Shown here: piece by piece, positions 31,777 through 45,101 of the stretch
Layout of the letters: each line of letters begins with the position of its first letter
How positions within the stretch are numbered: the stretch's first letter is position 1
Origin: Xenopus tropicalis
Lineage: Eukaryota > Chordata > Amphibia > Anura > Pipidae
DNA length: 64,000 nt
Assembly (NCBI RefSeq): GCF_000004195.4
Contig: NC_030681.2
Span: 90,093,681-90,157,680 of the forward strand
Reading direction: 5' to 3'
Notes under the pieces: model-generated
The model's database searches: none
What the model was told of the DNA's origin: nothing
The model's input: only the letters and a program-made list of their open reading frames with translations
Translations under genes and position numbers: made by a program

Positions 31777-32670
31777 CTGTGCACTGTTACCTGGGCTCTT
31801 ACTTAGGTGCCTATTATATGATATGCTTAAAACTTGGTTTACATTGATTTTGACTTTTAAATTCTGCTTTTGCTTTCCAGTCTGTTGCCTGACTTTTGAT
31901 TCATCTTGGATTCTCATTTTTAGGCATGTCATAGGCCACAACAAGTGAAAGCAAAAGTTGACAGAAATGTATGTGAGCCAATCCAAATCACTTAGTTATG
32001 TTAAATAGTGGGCAAAAGAAGAGGGGGAAGTACATCCCTGGATTCATTTTATTGACCTTACTGTATAGGGCTTCTGTGCCGTTTCCTAAGACCAACAGTC
32101 CCATGCCAGACAAGCCCTACAGTCTCCACACACTTGGAAAAAGGTCATGTGCTTTACAGGAAGATGTTCTGAGAGAAACTTTAATCAGCCTGTCAAGAAT
32201 TCTGTCATATTGGCATACACATTTGCTCCTTTACATCTTTTACCTTTAGCCACTATTTTGTGATGTTCTGTGTTTTCTCTCACTGAACACCTGACAGGAA
32301 TAATATGAAGGTTCTAACTGTGACAGGAAGCAGCTGTGACAGTAAAAGACAAATCTCTGTCTGTTCATTGGCTGGGGTAAACTAGCATGTATGTGTGCTC
32401 TCGGTTTGTGTGTGAGCACAGAGCCTTATATAACCCACAGGGATGGAACTGTACTTAAATTAACAGTATTTGATTATGGTATTATCCAATGTCACCTATT
32501 ATTACAAAAATAGATTTTCCTTTAAAAAGGTTTAATAATAAGCTAACTATATATGATAAAATATATTAAGGCACACGTACACCCGCACATGCAGTGAGCA
32601 AAGTGCAGTTTTGAGTGCAAATGCCATGTTTTTTCCCCCCCAGAATGCAGTGTTTTTCCTAGAATTCACA
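31777..32670. other. Non-coding upstream DNA
   Basis: Short unsupported frames only; nothing recognised. Confidence 0.4.
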
Positions 32671-32957
32671 AATCTTCTTTGCTGCGGGCGACTAATCTCC
32701 ATGCAATGCCATCCCACCGGCAAGAATGTAAATTGCCGGTGGGATGGCATATGCGTCGCTACGATTTGCCGAAGTTGCCAAAGTTCCCTTGAGAGGAAAC
32801 TTCGGGCGACTTTGGCAAATCATAGCAACGCGTTTGCCGTCCCACCAGCAATTTACATTTTTGCCGGTGGGATGGCATTGCAGGGAGATTAGTCGCCCGT
32901 GGCAAAGAAGGTTTGTTGTGGGGCGACTAAGCTCCCGTTTGCCACTGCCCTTAGACA
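32671..32957. mobile_element. Foldback repeat with nested hairpins
   Basis: AATCTTCTTTGCTGCGGGCG at 32671 is inverted as CGCCCGTGGCAAAGAAGGTT ending at 32912. Within the left arm, TGCCATCCCACCGGCAA and its complement form a second hairpin (32706-32748); a partly matching pair recurs at 32836-32878. The sequence CGACTAAGCTCCCGTTTGCC to the right completes one terminus. The similar proteins read on both strands are symmetry artefacts. Confidence 0.65.
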
Positions 32958-33224
32958 TCTCCCTGGAAGTATATATTACTTATTGAAAGAAACTAACTGT
33001 AGGGGATTTAATTTTTATTTTAAACCATAAAAAAAATTCTGTCCCTGACAACTTCTTTTATAAAGGTTTTCAAATCACTGTGTCTTCACATAGAACCAGG
33101 CTGTCCAAGTCTGTGGGATTGTTCAACATTTTTTTTCTGCAATGTGCAATTTAATGATTATTTAAAGATGGTAGCAATGTGACACTTAGGGGCCCATTTA
33201 TTTCACTACGTAAAAAACAGCAAC

Positions 33225-33490
33225 AAAATTCCCCACACTGCCTTTTTGCCGTTCTTTCCAAAATATATAGCTTTCTAGGGTAAACCTACTGTAAGTGAAA
33301 TATTTGGCTTTGAAATCTGAAGTACAGTTTTCTGGAGCAGTGCTTTGGAAATTTGGTAGTGTACTGTTGGGAGTTTTTACCCATATAAATATGCATATTT
33401 GGTATTGGTACATTTAGGGGACATTGGACTGGATAATTTATGTTTCTGATATATGTGTTTATATTATGGAAAATATTTGTATTAATTTTT
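33225..33490. repeat. Frog interspersed repeat (ATATATGGTTT family), copy 1
   Basis: CCAAAATATATAGCTTTCTAGGGTAAACCTACTG corresponds to CAAAAATATATGGTTTCCTGGGGTAAACCTAATG at 61850-61883. Further blocks (ATATTTGGTATTGGTACATT) correspond to ATAAGGTATTGGCACATTCA at 62656. No coding signal; class unknown. Confidence 0.5.
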
Positions 33491-34360
33491 TAGACATTTA
33501 TATATATTTATATATATTTTGTTACAGAAGTGGAATTACATAAAAACTCTAGCATATTTTTAAAACTTAGGTTGTCCTGAAAATACAATATGTTGTACCA
33601 AATGTACCCTCTAGGAAAGGTCCCTAAAGTGAAAGAGCAGTGTTTTAAAAAACGGTCTGGCAATAAAACTACAGCAAACGACCAAATTGGCTGGCAGTGA
33701 AAGGATTAAAACCAAATATTTCTATTCTATGCTGCCTCCCTATTACAAGACTTTCATATGTCTATCGATGATGGATTGGCAAGTAAGTATATCTGTTCCT
33801 AATAGTAAGCTGACATTTTGACAGATACAATGTGTAAATATAACTTTCAAATCCAACTACCAAACTGTTGAATATTTGCTAACATTGCAACATGCAGTTT
33901 TTTTTTTAAATCTTTGAAATAGAACCAAAATGTAAACTTTACGGCACCCTATCGCAGTACTCCATTTCCATAATCCATGTGGAAAAATTAATGGGGGTGG
34001 TACTGGTTCTGGTTTAAGCAAGGAACAGCTCTTGCTCGCTAGTCACTTTGTTGGCACGGGGCCCAATTGCAGTCCAAATGGCCTAAGGCTGGCACTGAAA
34101 ACATCATACATATTAAGGCCAGAGATCTGAACAGTTTTATGTCCGACTAGCATGGAAATACTTAAGTATGGGATCATGTAGAGACCCCAAGATATATTTA
34201 TATTCCGCATCCTGCTGAATCTAAAATGGGTAAAAATCTTTCTACTCCATAGTAGAAAATTGCAAAAGGGAACTAAATTTTGAATTTTTATGACATTTCA
34301 CAAAATTGCCTTAAAGCTTACAATTTACAGCATCTTTTTTCTTCAACATGACTCTAAATA

Positions 34361-34801
34361 CTAACATATAAACATCCTATATATGTATGGATCGTCTGAA
34401 TAATAACAAAAGCTGCTACATTTTGCTTTATTAGCCTCTGCTGTTCTGTCAATACAGAACACAGAAAAAAAGTCAGACAGAGGTACTGCTTTATGCGGCA
34501 CTAAAGGGGTTAACCATGTCTCGGTAAAACCCAAAATGTTGCAGCCTCTCACATCTCTTTGTATAAACACTTTAACTCTAAGATTCTCCATCTTATTTTC
34601 CTGCGACTGTACATTAGCGAGCAAGATAATTGGTAGTGGAGGGCAATAGGCTTGTTTCCTCAATCTGTTCCTGACTCCAGCATGGGTCCCTTTATGTTTC
34701 TTTACTTGACACTGCAAGTTTGCACAACCACCTCTTTTATCTTTATCCGCACCCCATAGTATCTTAGCCGCCCATGTTGGGTCAGTGTTAAAATGTTCCA
34801 T
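34361..34801 (-). mobile_element. Non-LTR retrotransposon endonuclease fragment
   Basis: The open minus-strand frame contains PPLPIILLANVQSQENKM (residues 54-71), FTETWLTP and a FFSVFCIDRT block. These are the N-terminal signature of an apurinic-type endonuclease from a Rex/L2-group LINE: the LANVQSLxNKxDxLR and FTETWL motifs. Only about 150 residues remain and the reverse transcriptase is absent. The downstream catalytic motifs are not present, so it is a fossil. Confidence 0.7.
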
Positions 34802-36869
34802 AACTGCTTGAGGAACCTGATTTTATGAACTATCAGGCAAGACAACTTTTGGACAAGTCAAACTCTGAAAAGTAAGTATAAAACCAAAAACAAACACAGC
34901 CTGTATGAATTGATTTGGAAGGCATTCAGACATAGCTGTGCCAGAAGGCACTTGCTCTTTGAAACCTTTAGATCCTCTTTATTTGTTTATCCCTTTCTGT
35001 TCTTTAGTTATGATTCTTGAAACAGTGTAGCATAAATCAGTTCTTCAGGCCTGTTAATAAGCTTGTTTCTTTTACATTCTTCCTGGATTCAGAGCAGAAA
35101 TGCAGAGAATAACAGCTAGAAATACTGCTTTTAATAGCAATTACATTTACAAACAACTGCAAAATCTATTACACCTATAACAATCCTCAGACAATAGAGC
35201 ATCAGACATTTGGATATAAAGGCTTGCAGTTTTCTTAATCTGATCTTCCTTCTGTGACTTCCACTGTTACCAACAATTATATAGATGAATTAGACTTTCC
35301 TTAGTTCAGTACTAGGTAGTGTCTGACATACAGTATGCTCGTAGAATTGTACATTGAATGCAGGTGTAACAGGAGGAAAAATATTTTTTAAAAAGAAATA
35401 CAAACCAATGAAACCAGAAGGAATAAATAAGGCCACTCAAGTGTAGCAAGCAAAAGCTGCTAAATATGTAGACAAAATTCATTAACACAAACCAAAATCT
35501 CCACTGCCAGCTGTAATAATTAAAGTTATAAATAAGTTCATTTGCTTTCATAATAAAAAAAAAATATTGCAGTACAGATTGTAAACTACAAAAGTGCTAT
35601 TATTAAATAATCAAAATGTTTCTTATTCTGTGCATAAACAAAACATTTATTCACTATGTAACAATCAACAATTCATGCATTGCTGTTACCTTTTGACATT
35701 TTCCAGGGTTTTATATTAAATATATTTCTTAGCAAAAGTCAAGAGTCATGGTACAGACTATTGGAGCACATGTATCATATCAACAAGCAAAATAATCTAG
35801 TGGTTTGCTGCTTCTGTCCCTATGTTCTACAGCAAACTGCCGTAGAAAAAAAACTTTAAACAGTACAGTATTCTAAATTGCTTTTGTTTGTTGAATTGCA
35901 GATTAAACCACAACTGACACTGGCAGATGCGATTTAAAAAAAATAGATAAAAAAATAGTTTTAAATGGTACAGAATAGAATAAAAAATGCAATTAGTCAC
36001 TGAGTTAGCAACGTTTCATATTTATAAGCTATTGTATGTCTGTTATAATTGTATCTTATAATACAAGTAGGAAGAAAATGTTGAAACATGTTACAATTAC
36101 ATTATGGTTTACGGTTTGAATTTACTGTATATATTCATGCAACATAGATATTGAGGTCAAACAAACTCTTATGTTAGATGAGTGCATGACTTTTCTTATG
36201 TAATCTTATGTAACTGCATCTAGAGAAATTGAAAAAAAAGCCTCAAAAAGTAGGTTGTTGTGGTTCCGCCTGACACAGTTGTGGCTGATGCAACAAAATT
36301 ATCACAACTGAATCTTACGCAATTGCTCTGAGAGTTTTCCTAAGGTGCTAATGTTGGTGTCATATCCAGTGAGAGTGATGGGTGTGTCCAATTCTTTTGG
36401 CACATCTGCGTTACACCATTGGTGCAGAGGACTGTGGGAACCCTGGTTTTAAGGTGGCAGTAGCTCCAGGGCTTTCCTGTGTCAATAGATGCAGCAGTGC
36501 TTAATCCAGAACATAAGGCAAGAAGAAGGCATTGGCGCCAACCACATCTAAATGGAATAGCACAGAGTAATGTTGACACTAATTCCTATAATGAATGAGA
36601 TTTTTATGTGCAACTAACATTGGGGAATTGCAGGCCGGCCACAGCCCTTAAGGCAAACAGGGTGCTAATAGCACAGGTTATTTTTTATAGCAATTTAGGC
36701 ACTTTGAGGCTGAAGTGTGGTAGTTATTTGAAACTGTTACAAAGATACCATTAGACAATTTATAGTTCTGACTAGAAAACCTGGAATTACTGCTAGATTG
36801 AAGGTCTACCTGTCTCCCCCAGCCACAGTGGCAGTGCACCTGGTTTTTAATGCAAACAAAACTTGCCTC

Positions 36870-36975
36870 TAAGCCAGAATTTAAAAAATACCTTCTTTGA
36901 GACCACTGGGGGAACATCCAAGGAGTTGGTGAGCAACATATCGATCGAGAGCCACCGGTTGGGGGTCCCTGCTCT
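36870..36975. repeat. Frog repeat fragment (CAACATCCAAGGAGTTGG family), copy 1
   Basis: GGAACATCCAAGGAGTTGGT, GAGCAACATATCGATCGAGA and GCCACCGGTTGGGGGTC parallel the better-preserved copy at 63080-63150. Non-coding. Confidence 0.5.
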
Positions 36976-37167
36976 AGGTGTTGAGACACTTACATATGAC
37001 GGGTAAGTTGTGCATAAAGGGACACATAAAATCCCCCAGTGTCCCCTATAAAGACAACCCAAGGCAGGTAAGGTAGGAGATAAAGGTATAAAAATACTAT
37101 ATATGCAAGGTATAAAAAAAGAATATAAAAGCCTAGTATACCATCTTATAAAATCACAAGGGCCTGA

Positions 37168-37481
37168 CATGATAATGCTGACTACTTAAGACCCTACATG
37201 CACTTTGCTATTTGCACAGCTGGAACCACAGAGCACACAGAAAGTTGTAAAAGGGGTATCATATACTTTTTAGATAAGGTATGTCATCTTCTATAAAAGG
37301 CGAAGACTTTCAGTCTCACTTGAAGCTGTTAGTGACACATTTCAGTTGCTGTTCTGTATTGCTGAAAGCTTTTACAAGACTCTGTGTTTAATAAAGAAAT
37401 AATTTCATAACTGAGAACCTTGTCTCAGGGTCTTGTTGTATAGTAAGGTTCTGGTCAGTTAAAATTACCAACATATGTCAA
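37168..37481 (+). mobile_element. Possible solo LTR of a retrovirus-like element
   Basis: In order on the top strand: TATAAAAGG (37293), a CTCACTTGAAGC leader, AATAAAGAAATAA (37391) and a TCTCAGGGTCTTGTTG segment, the spacing of a TATA box, R region and poly(A) signal. TG...CA edges at 37168 and 37481 are possible, but no target duplication was found. It is non-coding. It could equally be a chance arrangement. Confidence 0.3.
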
Positions 37482-40400
37482 GACACAAAGTTCAAGCATA
37501 GCAGATTGTACGTGTTTTTTGCAGTGGGCACCCTTCCCTTTACATGGTAAATACCCCCACTGAGTTCCTGAGTCATGGTTACATAACTTAGGTTTCCATG
37601 AAACATTTGTATCATAAGAAATCATTTTCCCCATATAGTGAAGTATACGAATAGTAATCTTGAAATTGTGTGTATGAAAACATGTTTAACTTGCAACATG
37701 CAACTTTACACTTATTTATGATAATGAAGTATTCTAAAATAATACAATATGGGGTCTGATTTATGGTTGCTGGAGCCTTTTGGGCTCAAACAATCATAAG
37801 GGAAACCCCACAAAAATTGCTGAGCTTTTTTGGCAAGAACATTAGTTCAATAAATAGGGCTTGTGTTGAACATGCTTTTTTTCTTTTTTTTTCTGTTTTA
37901 ATTAGGAAACATGTATGACTTTTGTAATTTCTTGCATTTAATCTTGAAATTAAAGTCATATGCTAGTTCTCTTATGACAGTTATCCATTTTGACTATACA
38001 TAAATAAATTGCTATACAAAAAATAAATCAGCTGTTACTGAAAATGAATTGGTTTATTTTACTTACAGTACATATAAGATTTGTTTTTCATCAAGCAATT
38101 GCAAAATAAAGGTAAGACAAATGCTAAAGAAAATGCAGTGGCAAATTAAAATGATTCATATAAAACCTCCTGTAATTGGTAGGTCATGTACTGTATATTC
38201 ATTAATTTACTCCTTTGCTGCTTAATTATGAGAGTGTCTTGTCATTTAATTTAACCACATTTAGCCTTGGCACTACGAAACAGTGGAGAATGATGAACAT
38301 GGGGTTAAATGGCAGTTAAATTGCTTATAACAGGAGACTAATTTGCAACCCATTGATTTCATTATGTAATAGAAACGCATGTGTTATGAGCAAATGTAAA
38401 GCATTTATTAGTAAGGCACAGGGATGCAATGAACACAACAACTCAAAAAATATAAACTGTTTTGCTTAATTGTCACTAAACTATAGTATGATTACATTTG
38501 TTCTGTAGATTAGAATTCAGAAGAAAGAATGTTAATATTGAGTGGATCATTTTACAATATTATCATCTTTTACTTTATATAAAACGACTATATTAAAAGT
38601 GGAAATGCATATTGTATTTTTTGTTCCTCTTCCTAACCTATTAAAACCAATTTCCTATTAAAACCAATAGTAGGGAAGTGTTACTTACCCTTTCCCTCAA
38701 TACATACAGTAACTTTGTGGCTTTAAATCTAGGACAAATGAAAACATGACTGCTGATGCACTGCACTGAGACAGCCTGGCCCAGTCGGCAGGATGGATTT
38801 GCTCCTGACCTTGTGCCCTTTCTGGAAGGAGGTTTTAGAGCCAAAAAAGATTTGTGAGAGTGAGGCAAAAGCATGGACTCTGCACAGTAATACTGAGAGC
38901 CAACCTCAGACCCCTCCTTTTGTCTTCTGATTGTTACTGCTCATCTGTGAAAGCAGGGAGCTAGGTGTTCCACCTGTAGTACATTTACCCATATAGGGAA
39001 CTCAGTAGTCAGAGAGCAGGGAATTAGTTAATCCTTTTCATTCAGCCACTGTAGTGGATGGGACTAGTGCAGCAGACCTGAGCTATTATTAGTGTAGTTA
39101 TCCTTGTTGGATAGTTGGGACTTTATACCTGTAGTGGGTTGCCAGCATGTACACTGGATCTGGATTTAAGATTACCCATCAGCCTGTGTGACACCTGCAG
39201 TGGATCTCCACAGGATTTCAGAAAGCCTTTCTCTACTCAGCATTCACACACTCAATATGGATTAAAGCTGCCAGACTGCATCCTTGCATCTGCTGCCTCA
39301 CAGGTTTAATTCTGTTTTCAACTGGGAGTTAGTGAGACCTTTGCTTTACTTACCCTGTGGTGCTTTAAACTGCTATTGTAACACATAATTCTGCTTACAC
39401 ACTATCCTGGTACTGGAATAAATCCTCGAGAATCATAATGTGCATGGGGTGCATTGTTATATTCCTTATTATTCTTTGTATTATGTTGACATTGTCATTT
39501 CACTATTCTCATTACGTTGCTTATATATTTTCTTGCTAATGTATTACAGTTTACTACCTATACATATTTTGTATATTTTTTGCATATTTTGTGTCTATTA
39601 TATGGGGTATAGTAATCACTGCTGCTACAGTCCCCAGGTAGTTGTATGTCAACTTATACCTGTTTTAGCCCTGAGTGGAGGCACTTAACTTACCCAAAAA
39701 CTGCAAATCTCCCACTTAGCAGAGGCTTTGGATCTATTCTGTTAGTGTCCCAGTGTGGCCCTTGATATAAGTACCAAGAAAGGGTTAAAGAGTGTTATAA
39801 GAATTATCCAAAGAGTAACACTATAATATGTTTTCCCCAGTGTGGAAAACGTTTTACAACTTTCCACCTAAGTTGAAGCAGACTTGAAATTGTTTGGCTT
39901 ATTCAATAGTATGGTTTCACCTACTCAGTCTGCAAGTCTAAATAGAGCTTTAAAGGGTTTATAATGAAAATAAAAATGTAATATTAACTTAATTTCATGG
40001 AAATAAAAAAACCTAATAAATATAATCTAAAAATTGTACACTTCTCAATGTTTCTCTCAGCAGCCTGTCTCTCGACATAGCTTTTTGGCACAGTCAGTTA
40101 TTTTAAGTTAGCTCTAATTCATTGTCTAGGCAAAGGGAGCACATACCAATTAAATATTTTACCAAAATGTCAATTAAAATCTGACTCTGATTCCTTCAGA
40201 AAGAGAGAATGATTGCTGTGAGGGGGATACTAAGGAATAACTTGAGTAACTTGATTATCTCTGAAATGCTACACAATTTTAAATCAAGTACATATAGAAA
40301 GATTCCTATTTCCATGAGATGAAGCTTATATTACATTTTCTTTTTGACAGTTTCCCTTTAACAAATCTGCTCCAATTGTTAATATAAAAATTAAATGCAT

Positions 40401-43129
40401 GCTCTCAAAGGGGCATAATATTATAATACTACAATATATTATAATTTTACTGTATGTATTTGAAGTGTTCTGGAAAATAAAAATGACTTCATTAACTTTC
40501 TTATGGTTTCTGGCAAACGTCTTATTCTTAAAAACAAAAAAGATTTTGTGAGTTAAAAAACATTTTTTTTTTGCCATATAGATTATACTAAAGTCAAAAT
40601 TCAGTAATAAACATGCTCCTTACTATTAATGCACATCAGCACAAGTTTGTTTTCCAGGACAAACAGAAATAGCCCACTGTACAGAATGCTGTGCTGTAAT
40701 GAAGAGCAACGTATAATGTACCATGCAGTAAATTGTTTGTGTGAACGTGGCAGCCTTGAACTTTATTCATGGGTCAGGCTTTATCTAAAACTATATCTAT
40801 TTGTTTGAAATTATTTACTGGAAGACATTTTAAACTACATAGATTCAGTTTCATATATACCACATAAACAGAAAAATTCAGGAAAAGTTAGAAAACTCAG
40901 TAGTTATGCTTGAAAGATGGATCAAAATAAAATATTAGGTTTGTTTGATGTATTTATCTACAAAGTTTAATTTCCTCTGTTTTTAATTACTTGCAGTTTT
41001 TATTTTTCTGCCAGTAAAACAGAAAGAGAGAGAAACATACTGAATTCTGAATCAAACTGCATTTTTGTCATGGAAAAATCAGTTGTATAAAAATGACCAC
41101 ACTAGCTTTTAATAATAATGATTAATATAATTATAATTATGTCCCGGTTGTATTTCATAGCATTATAATTTAAGGAAATTATTATCTTTGCTCATAAGAA
41201 GACAAAACCTAGAGCTGTGGAAACAAAGAAACAGTAGGCAAAAATGAGTATGGTGTAGTTGTTTTTCTTACCACGCTGAAATGCTTGGAAGTTCACTGGT
41301 TGGATGCAGTTCCTGACAGAGTATCGTATGCATTGCATGCCCTTTACTTGTCTGTCATTCTTTTGGATACATATCATTACCATAGATTTATAAGGCTTTT
41401 GCTACAGATTTATCCTTACTTCCAAGGCATGCTTCTAATCAGCTCCCCCTCCTCCCCCTCCCTCAGGGTGTAACTAAGGAGGAGGCAGACCCTGTGGTTG
41501 CAGGGGGGGCTGGATTGTAGGGAACCCATTAAGGCCCTAAATAATAAGCAGTTCCAATATATCTTGGTAGAATAGGTCAACTTCAAATGTTTTGGGGCCC
41601 TAAATTGAATTTGCTGTGAGGCCCAGTAACATCTAGTTAGGCAACTGCTCTACTTGTTCAAATTCAGCCAGCACTCTCTGTTTACACAAACATTTAGATA
41701 CAGAAGAAGAATAAAGAAGCTCTCCATCACCCATTCCTCTCCTGGAACCTCCTTCTCCCGAAACCGGCACTAAAAGACTCACAATCCACCTCTGACAAAC
41801 TTCTGGTTTAAATCAGTAGTCAAGTAATCTTTTCAATTTTTTCCTTCACCCTGTACATGAATGGAAATGTTATTATATTACAATTTAATATTGCACAACC
41901 GGTAATCTTGACAATTTAAGATTTTAATGTATCAGCACAGCTTGCCAGTCAACAATGGTCAATAAGGCCGATTCCACAAGGGGATGATGGAAAAATTTGG
42001 AAAAATTCAGGCCGAGAATCAGCCCCTCAGCTGGCATCAGCTTCCTACCTTGTCTGCACCCAGAACCATTGTGTCAGGCCAAGTGCAGGCATATGCGCCA
42101 GATACCTGCAAAAAAACTTTCACATTTCAGAAATAATATCCACGTGTGTCTCTGCTCCTGATCTGACACAATGGTTCCAGGTGCAGGCAAGATAAGAGGC
42201 TGATGCCACTACGACACTACAAATAAGGTTGTGGATTTTCTTAGTGTTTTGTGCTGGAAAGATCCCACCAGAGTAAGAGCAGAAGCAACAAACATGACAA
42301 AGGTTTCGTAAAAATGTAATTATTATTTACAGAAGGGGAACTTTGTCACCCACAGAAAATCTCCTCTTCTGCAGATCACAAAGTATTTAAAAATTCCTGC
42401 CCCCCATGACCCAGTTAGAAAAACTAAATATAAAACATTTTACAAATTAATTATTATGCACCTGTAACTGTGTTTAATTGTACAAACAGACTTACAAAAA
42501 ACACTTACAAAAGACATAATTTAATATTTTCCCCATTAAGCAACAAATTCCTGATACTCAGCAAAGCCTTTATTGATTTATAAAAGTACCCTGCTGAAAT
42601 GACCAAATGACGTATCTAGTTTTTATATACATTTAAAAATAATGTACTGTTACCCTGCACTGTTAAAAAAAAAATGTGTGTTTGTGTCAAAACATTTGTA
42701 TAGTTTATATAAATTAGATGTTGTCTAGAGATAGGGCGGCCATTCAAGATCAGTGGAGCAAAAAAGGCACTTGGCTATATAGCTAGTAGCAGATAAGCTC
42801 TGTAGAATACAACTGTTTCAACTCCTACACAGGAGGTCAAATGCTATTGATTGTTATATAAATTAGGACATTTGTTGCAAAGAAATAGCTTATTAGTAGG
42901 TGCAGGACTGACAGATACAAACTTTAAATTTAAAAAATATATTCAGTTTAAGAAACCACTCATACAGATTGCTTGTGGGATTAGACAACTCTTTTCTGTG
43001 CTGGAACAACATAAGAAAAATTATTTTATCTATCCTTATCATATATTGTATAGAGGCCTATTAATCTAAACTCATTTCCATGAATGTCAGTCAATCATTA
43101 AAAGATCTGAATTGAAAAAGCAAAAAAGA

Positions 43130-43440
43130 AAAAGGACGTGGAAAAAATGTGAAAACTTTTTTTTTGTTTTGTTGCACAAGTGACAGCATTAAAAAAAAAC
43201 CCAAAGACCTTTAAAACCACAAAGCAAAGGAAGATTTTCCAGTTGTAAGATGCCATTGACTACATGATCTCGACAGGTTTTAGATGGCCTATTTTTTGCT
43301 TTTAGATTTGTTGCAGTTTTGTCACATAATAAATGGTGAAAAAATTGTGTTTCTTTTTCACAATAATATTGTATTTTGGTGCAAAAAATACAAATATTAT
43401 AATTTTCAGGTTAAGTAATAAATCAACCCCATATATTTTG
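43130..43440. mobile_element. Second copy of the palindromic MITE, inverse orientation
   Basis: TGCCATTGACTACATGATCT, TTTAGATGGCC and TTTTAGATTTG mirror blocks at 15790-15870. It ends near AGTAATAAATCAACCCC. Confidence 0.5.
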
Positions 43441-45039
43441 GTAGCAGAACTGCTTGTATTTGTGAAGAACTTTAAAATAAAAACACATATTTAGAATCTA
43501 AAAAAAAAATTAAATTTGAGCAATACCTGTATGAAACAAATTAGGATGATTCCTACTGTATCTTTCTTAATTATTTAATATTTAGCCTTTCTTCCAGTGA
43601 TAGTGACACTTACCAGCAAATTCACATAGTCATGGGCTTGTATTGTACATTAAATGCACTTATCTGTCTCTGCCAGAGAGTACATTTCTCATGGACCATT
43701 TTCCACTTTCTTGAAGCAAGTTTACACATAAATCAGAGTACACTACTGTTTGCTGTCAGAGATACCGCAATGCAGCAGAGAGGGAAATGCATTATACTTA
43801 GCACAATATTCTGTATGTACCATATTTCAGTATGAAGTGTATCTTTTTGCTTCTGAATAAATGCATTTATAATCTATTGTTTATGCATTTAAAAAAAAAA
43901 AATAAATTAGGGCCACTTCATCATAACTATTTTGGTTACACTTCTTGGAAACTAAATGCAAAGTCTGCCTTTCCTACCATGTATAAAATACTTCTTTTTT
44001 CAAAACACTCCCTTTTAGTAGGTATAGATTATAAAGTAAGTGCAAGCACTGTGATTTCTAGACATACCATCTTTGAAGTACATAATTTAAAACTATGAGA
44101 ATTTCTAGGGACAGGGGTGTGTTTATCAATGGTTAAATTTAGGATGTATCCTTTAATAAAGTGCCTGTACAAGTGAATTAAGCTGTGAAATTTAAATTTC
44201 CCTCTTGTGAACTCTAATTAGCTTTTTTCACCCTTTGAAGAAAATCAGTCAATTTTGCAAGATCAGTTCACTCTATGAGGCAACTACTGTTAACTTATGA
44301 TGTTGCCATATTTCAAGATGCAAATGTCCCCTGAAATATGTAGTTTTGTTCTGTTTTTTATAAACACAAAGTCCTATTCAGTCCTCAAATCTAAGCATCA
44401 CTAAACCTTTGTTGATTGTTGAAAAAAAAATTGACTAATACCCAACTAAACACATTTAGAATTTGAATGGCTGCATACCGAGAAAGAATGTAGCTGTTCT
44501 GAATGCTTATCTGCAAGCAGTGGCCTAATTGTAGAGGAAGCAGACCCCAGGGTGACTGGGGACCTTTATTGCCTCAGAGAACCCCCCTTCCAACCACTGT
44601 CCTACCTTTAAAACGAGGGGGGAGGAGAGTTGGGTTGTAAGGGATGGGCTGGGAGGGGGGATGTGAAGGTAGGTGGGTGCGGAACAGGAGGGGTAGATAG
44701 TGCTTGTGTTGCATATTGGACTCCTCCAAAGATTTTTTTTCACTTGTATCATAATTAGTATGATTTTTACTTTTTTAAAAATAAAATGTTTATTTAATTA
44801 GCAGTATTTTCAGTACTGAAGACATATGACACACCTTGGTCTCTGGTATTTAGACCTACAGGAATGGTATATAATTGAACTGACTGTTAATAGCAGTTAC
44901 ATTTTACACCTTCCCATGGGTGTTACAAGTCAGCAGCAGTGCTAATATAGAAAATATTCCAAAAAGAACAATCATTGCATTAAACTGAATACAGCACATT
45001 TCACATTTCTATTGGCAAATTTTCAAATCAGTAAAAACA

Positions 45040-45062
45040 ATATATATATATATATATATACA

Positions 45063-45095
<33 letters not shown>
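45040..45095. repeat. AT dinucleotide microsatellite
   Basis: Two (AT)n runs separated by ACAGGAT at 45060-45066. Confidence 0.9.

Positions 45096-45101
<6 letters not shown>

Larger units (their letters stand above)
34802..41420. other. Long non-coding stretch
   Basis: Contains the possible LTR (37168-37481) and the repeat fragment at 36870. No exon or RNA gene recognised. 38640-39430 is slightly less AT-rich but shows no coding bias or splice-bounded frame. Confidence 0.4.

Noticed and set aside
32547..32986. Several overlapping frames with shared SMQCHPTGKNVNC-like peptide
   Set aside because: The peptide is repeated on both strands because of the inverted repeat at 32671-32957.
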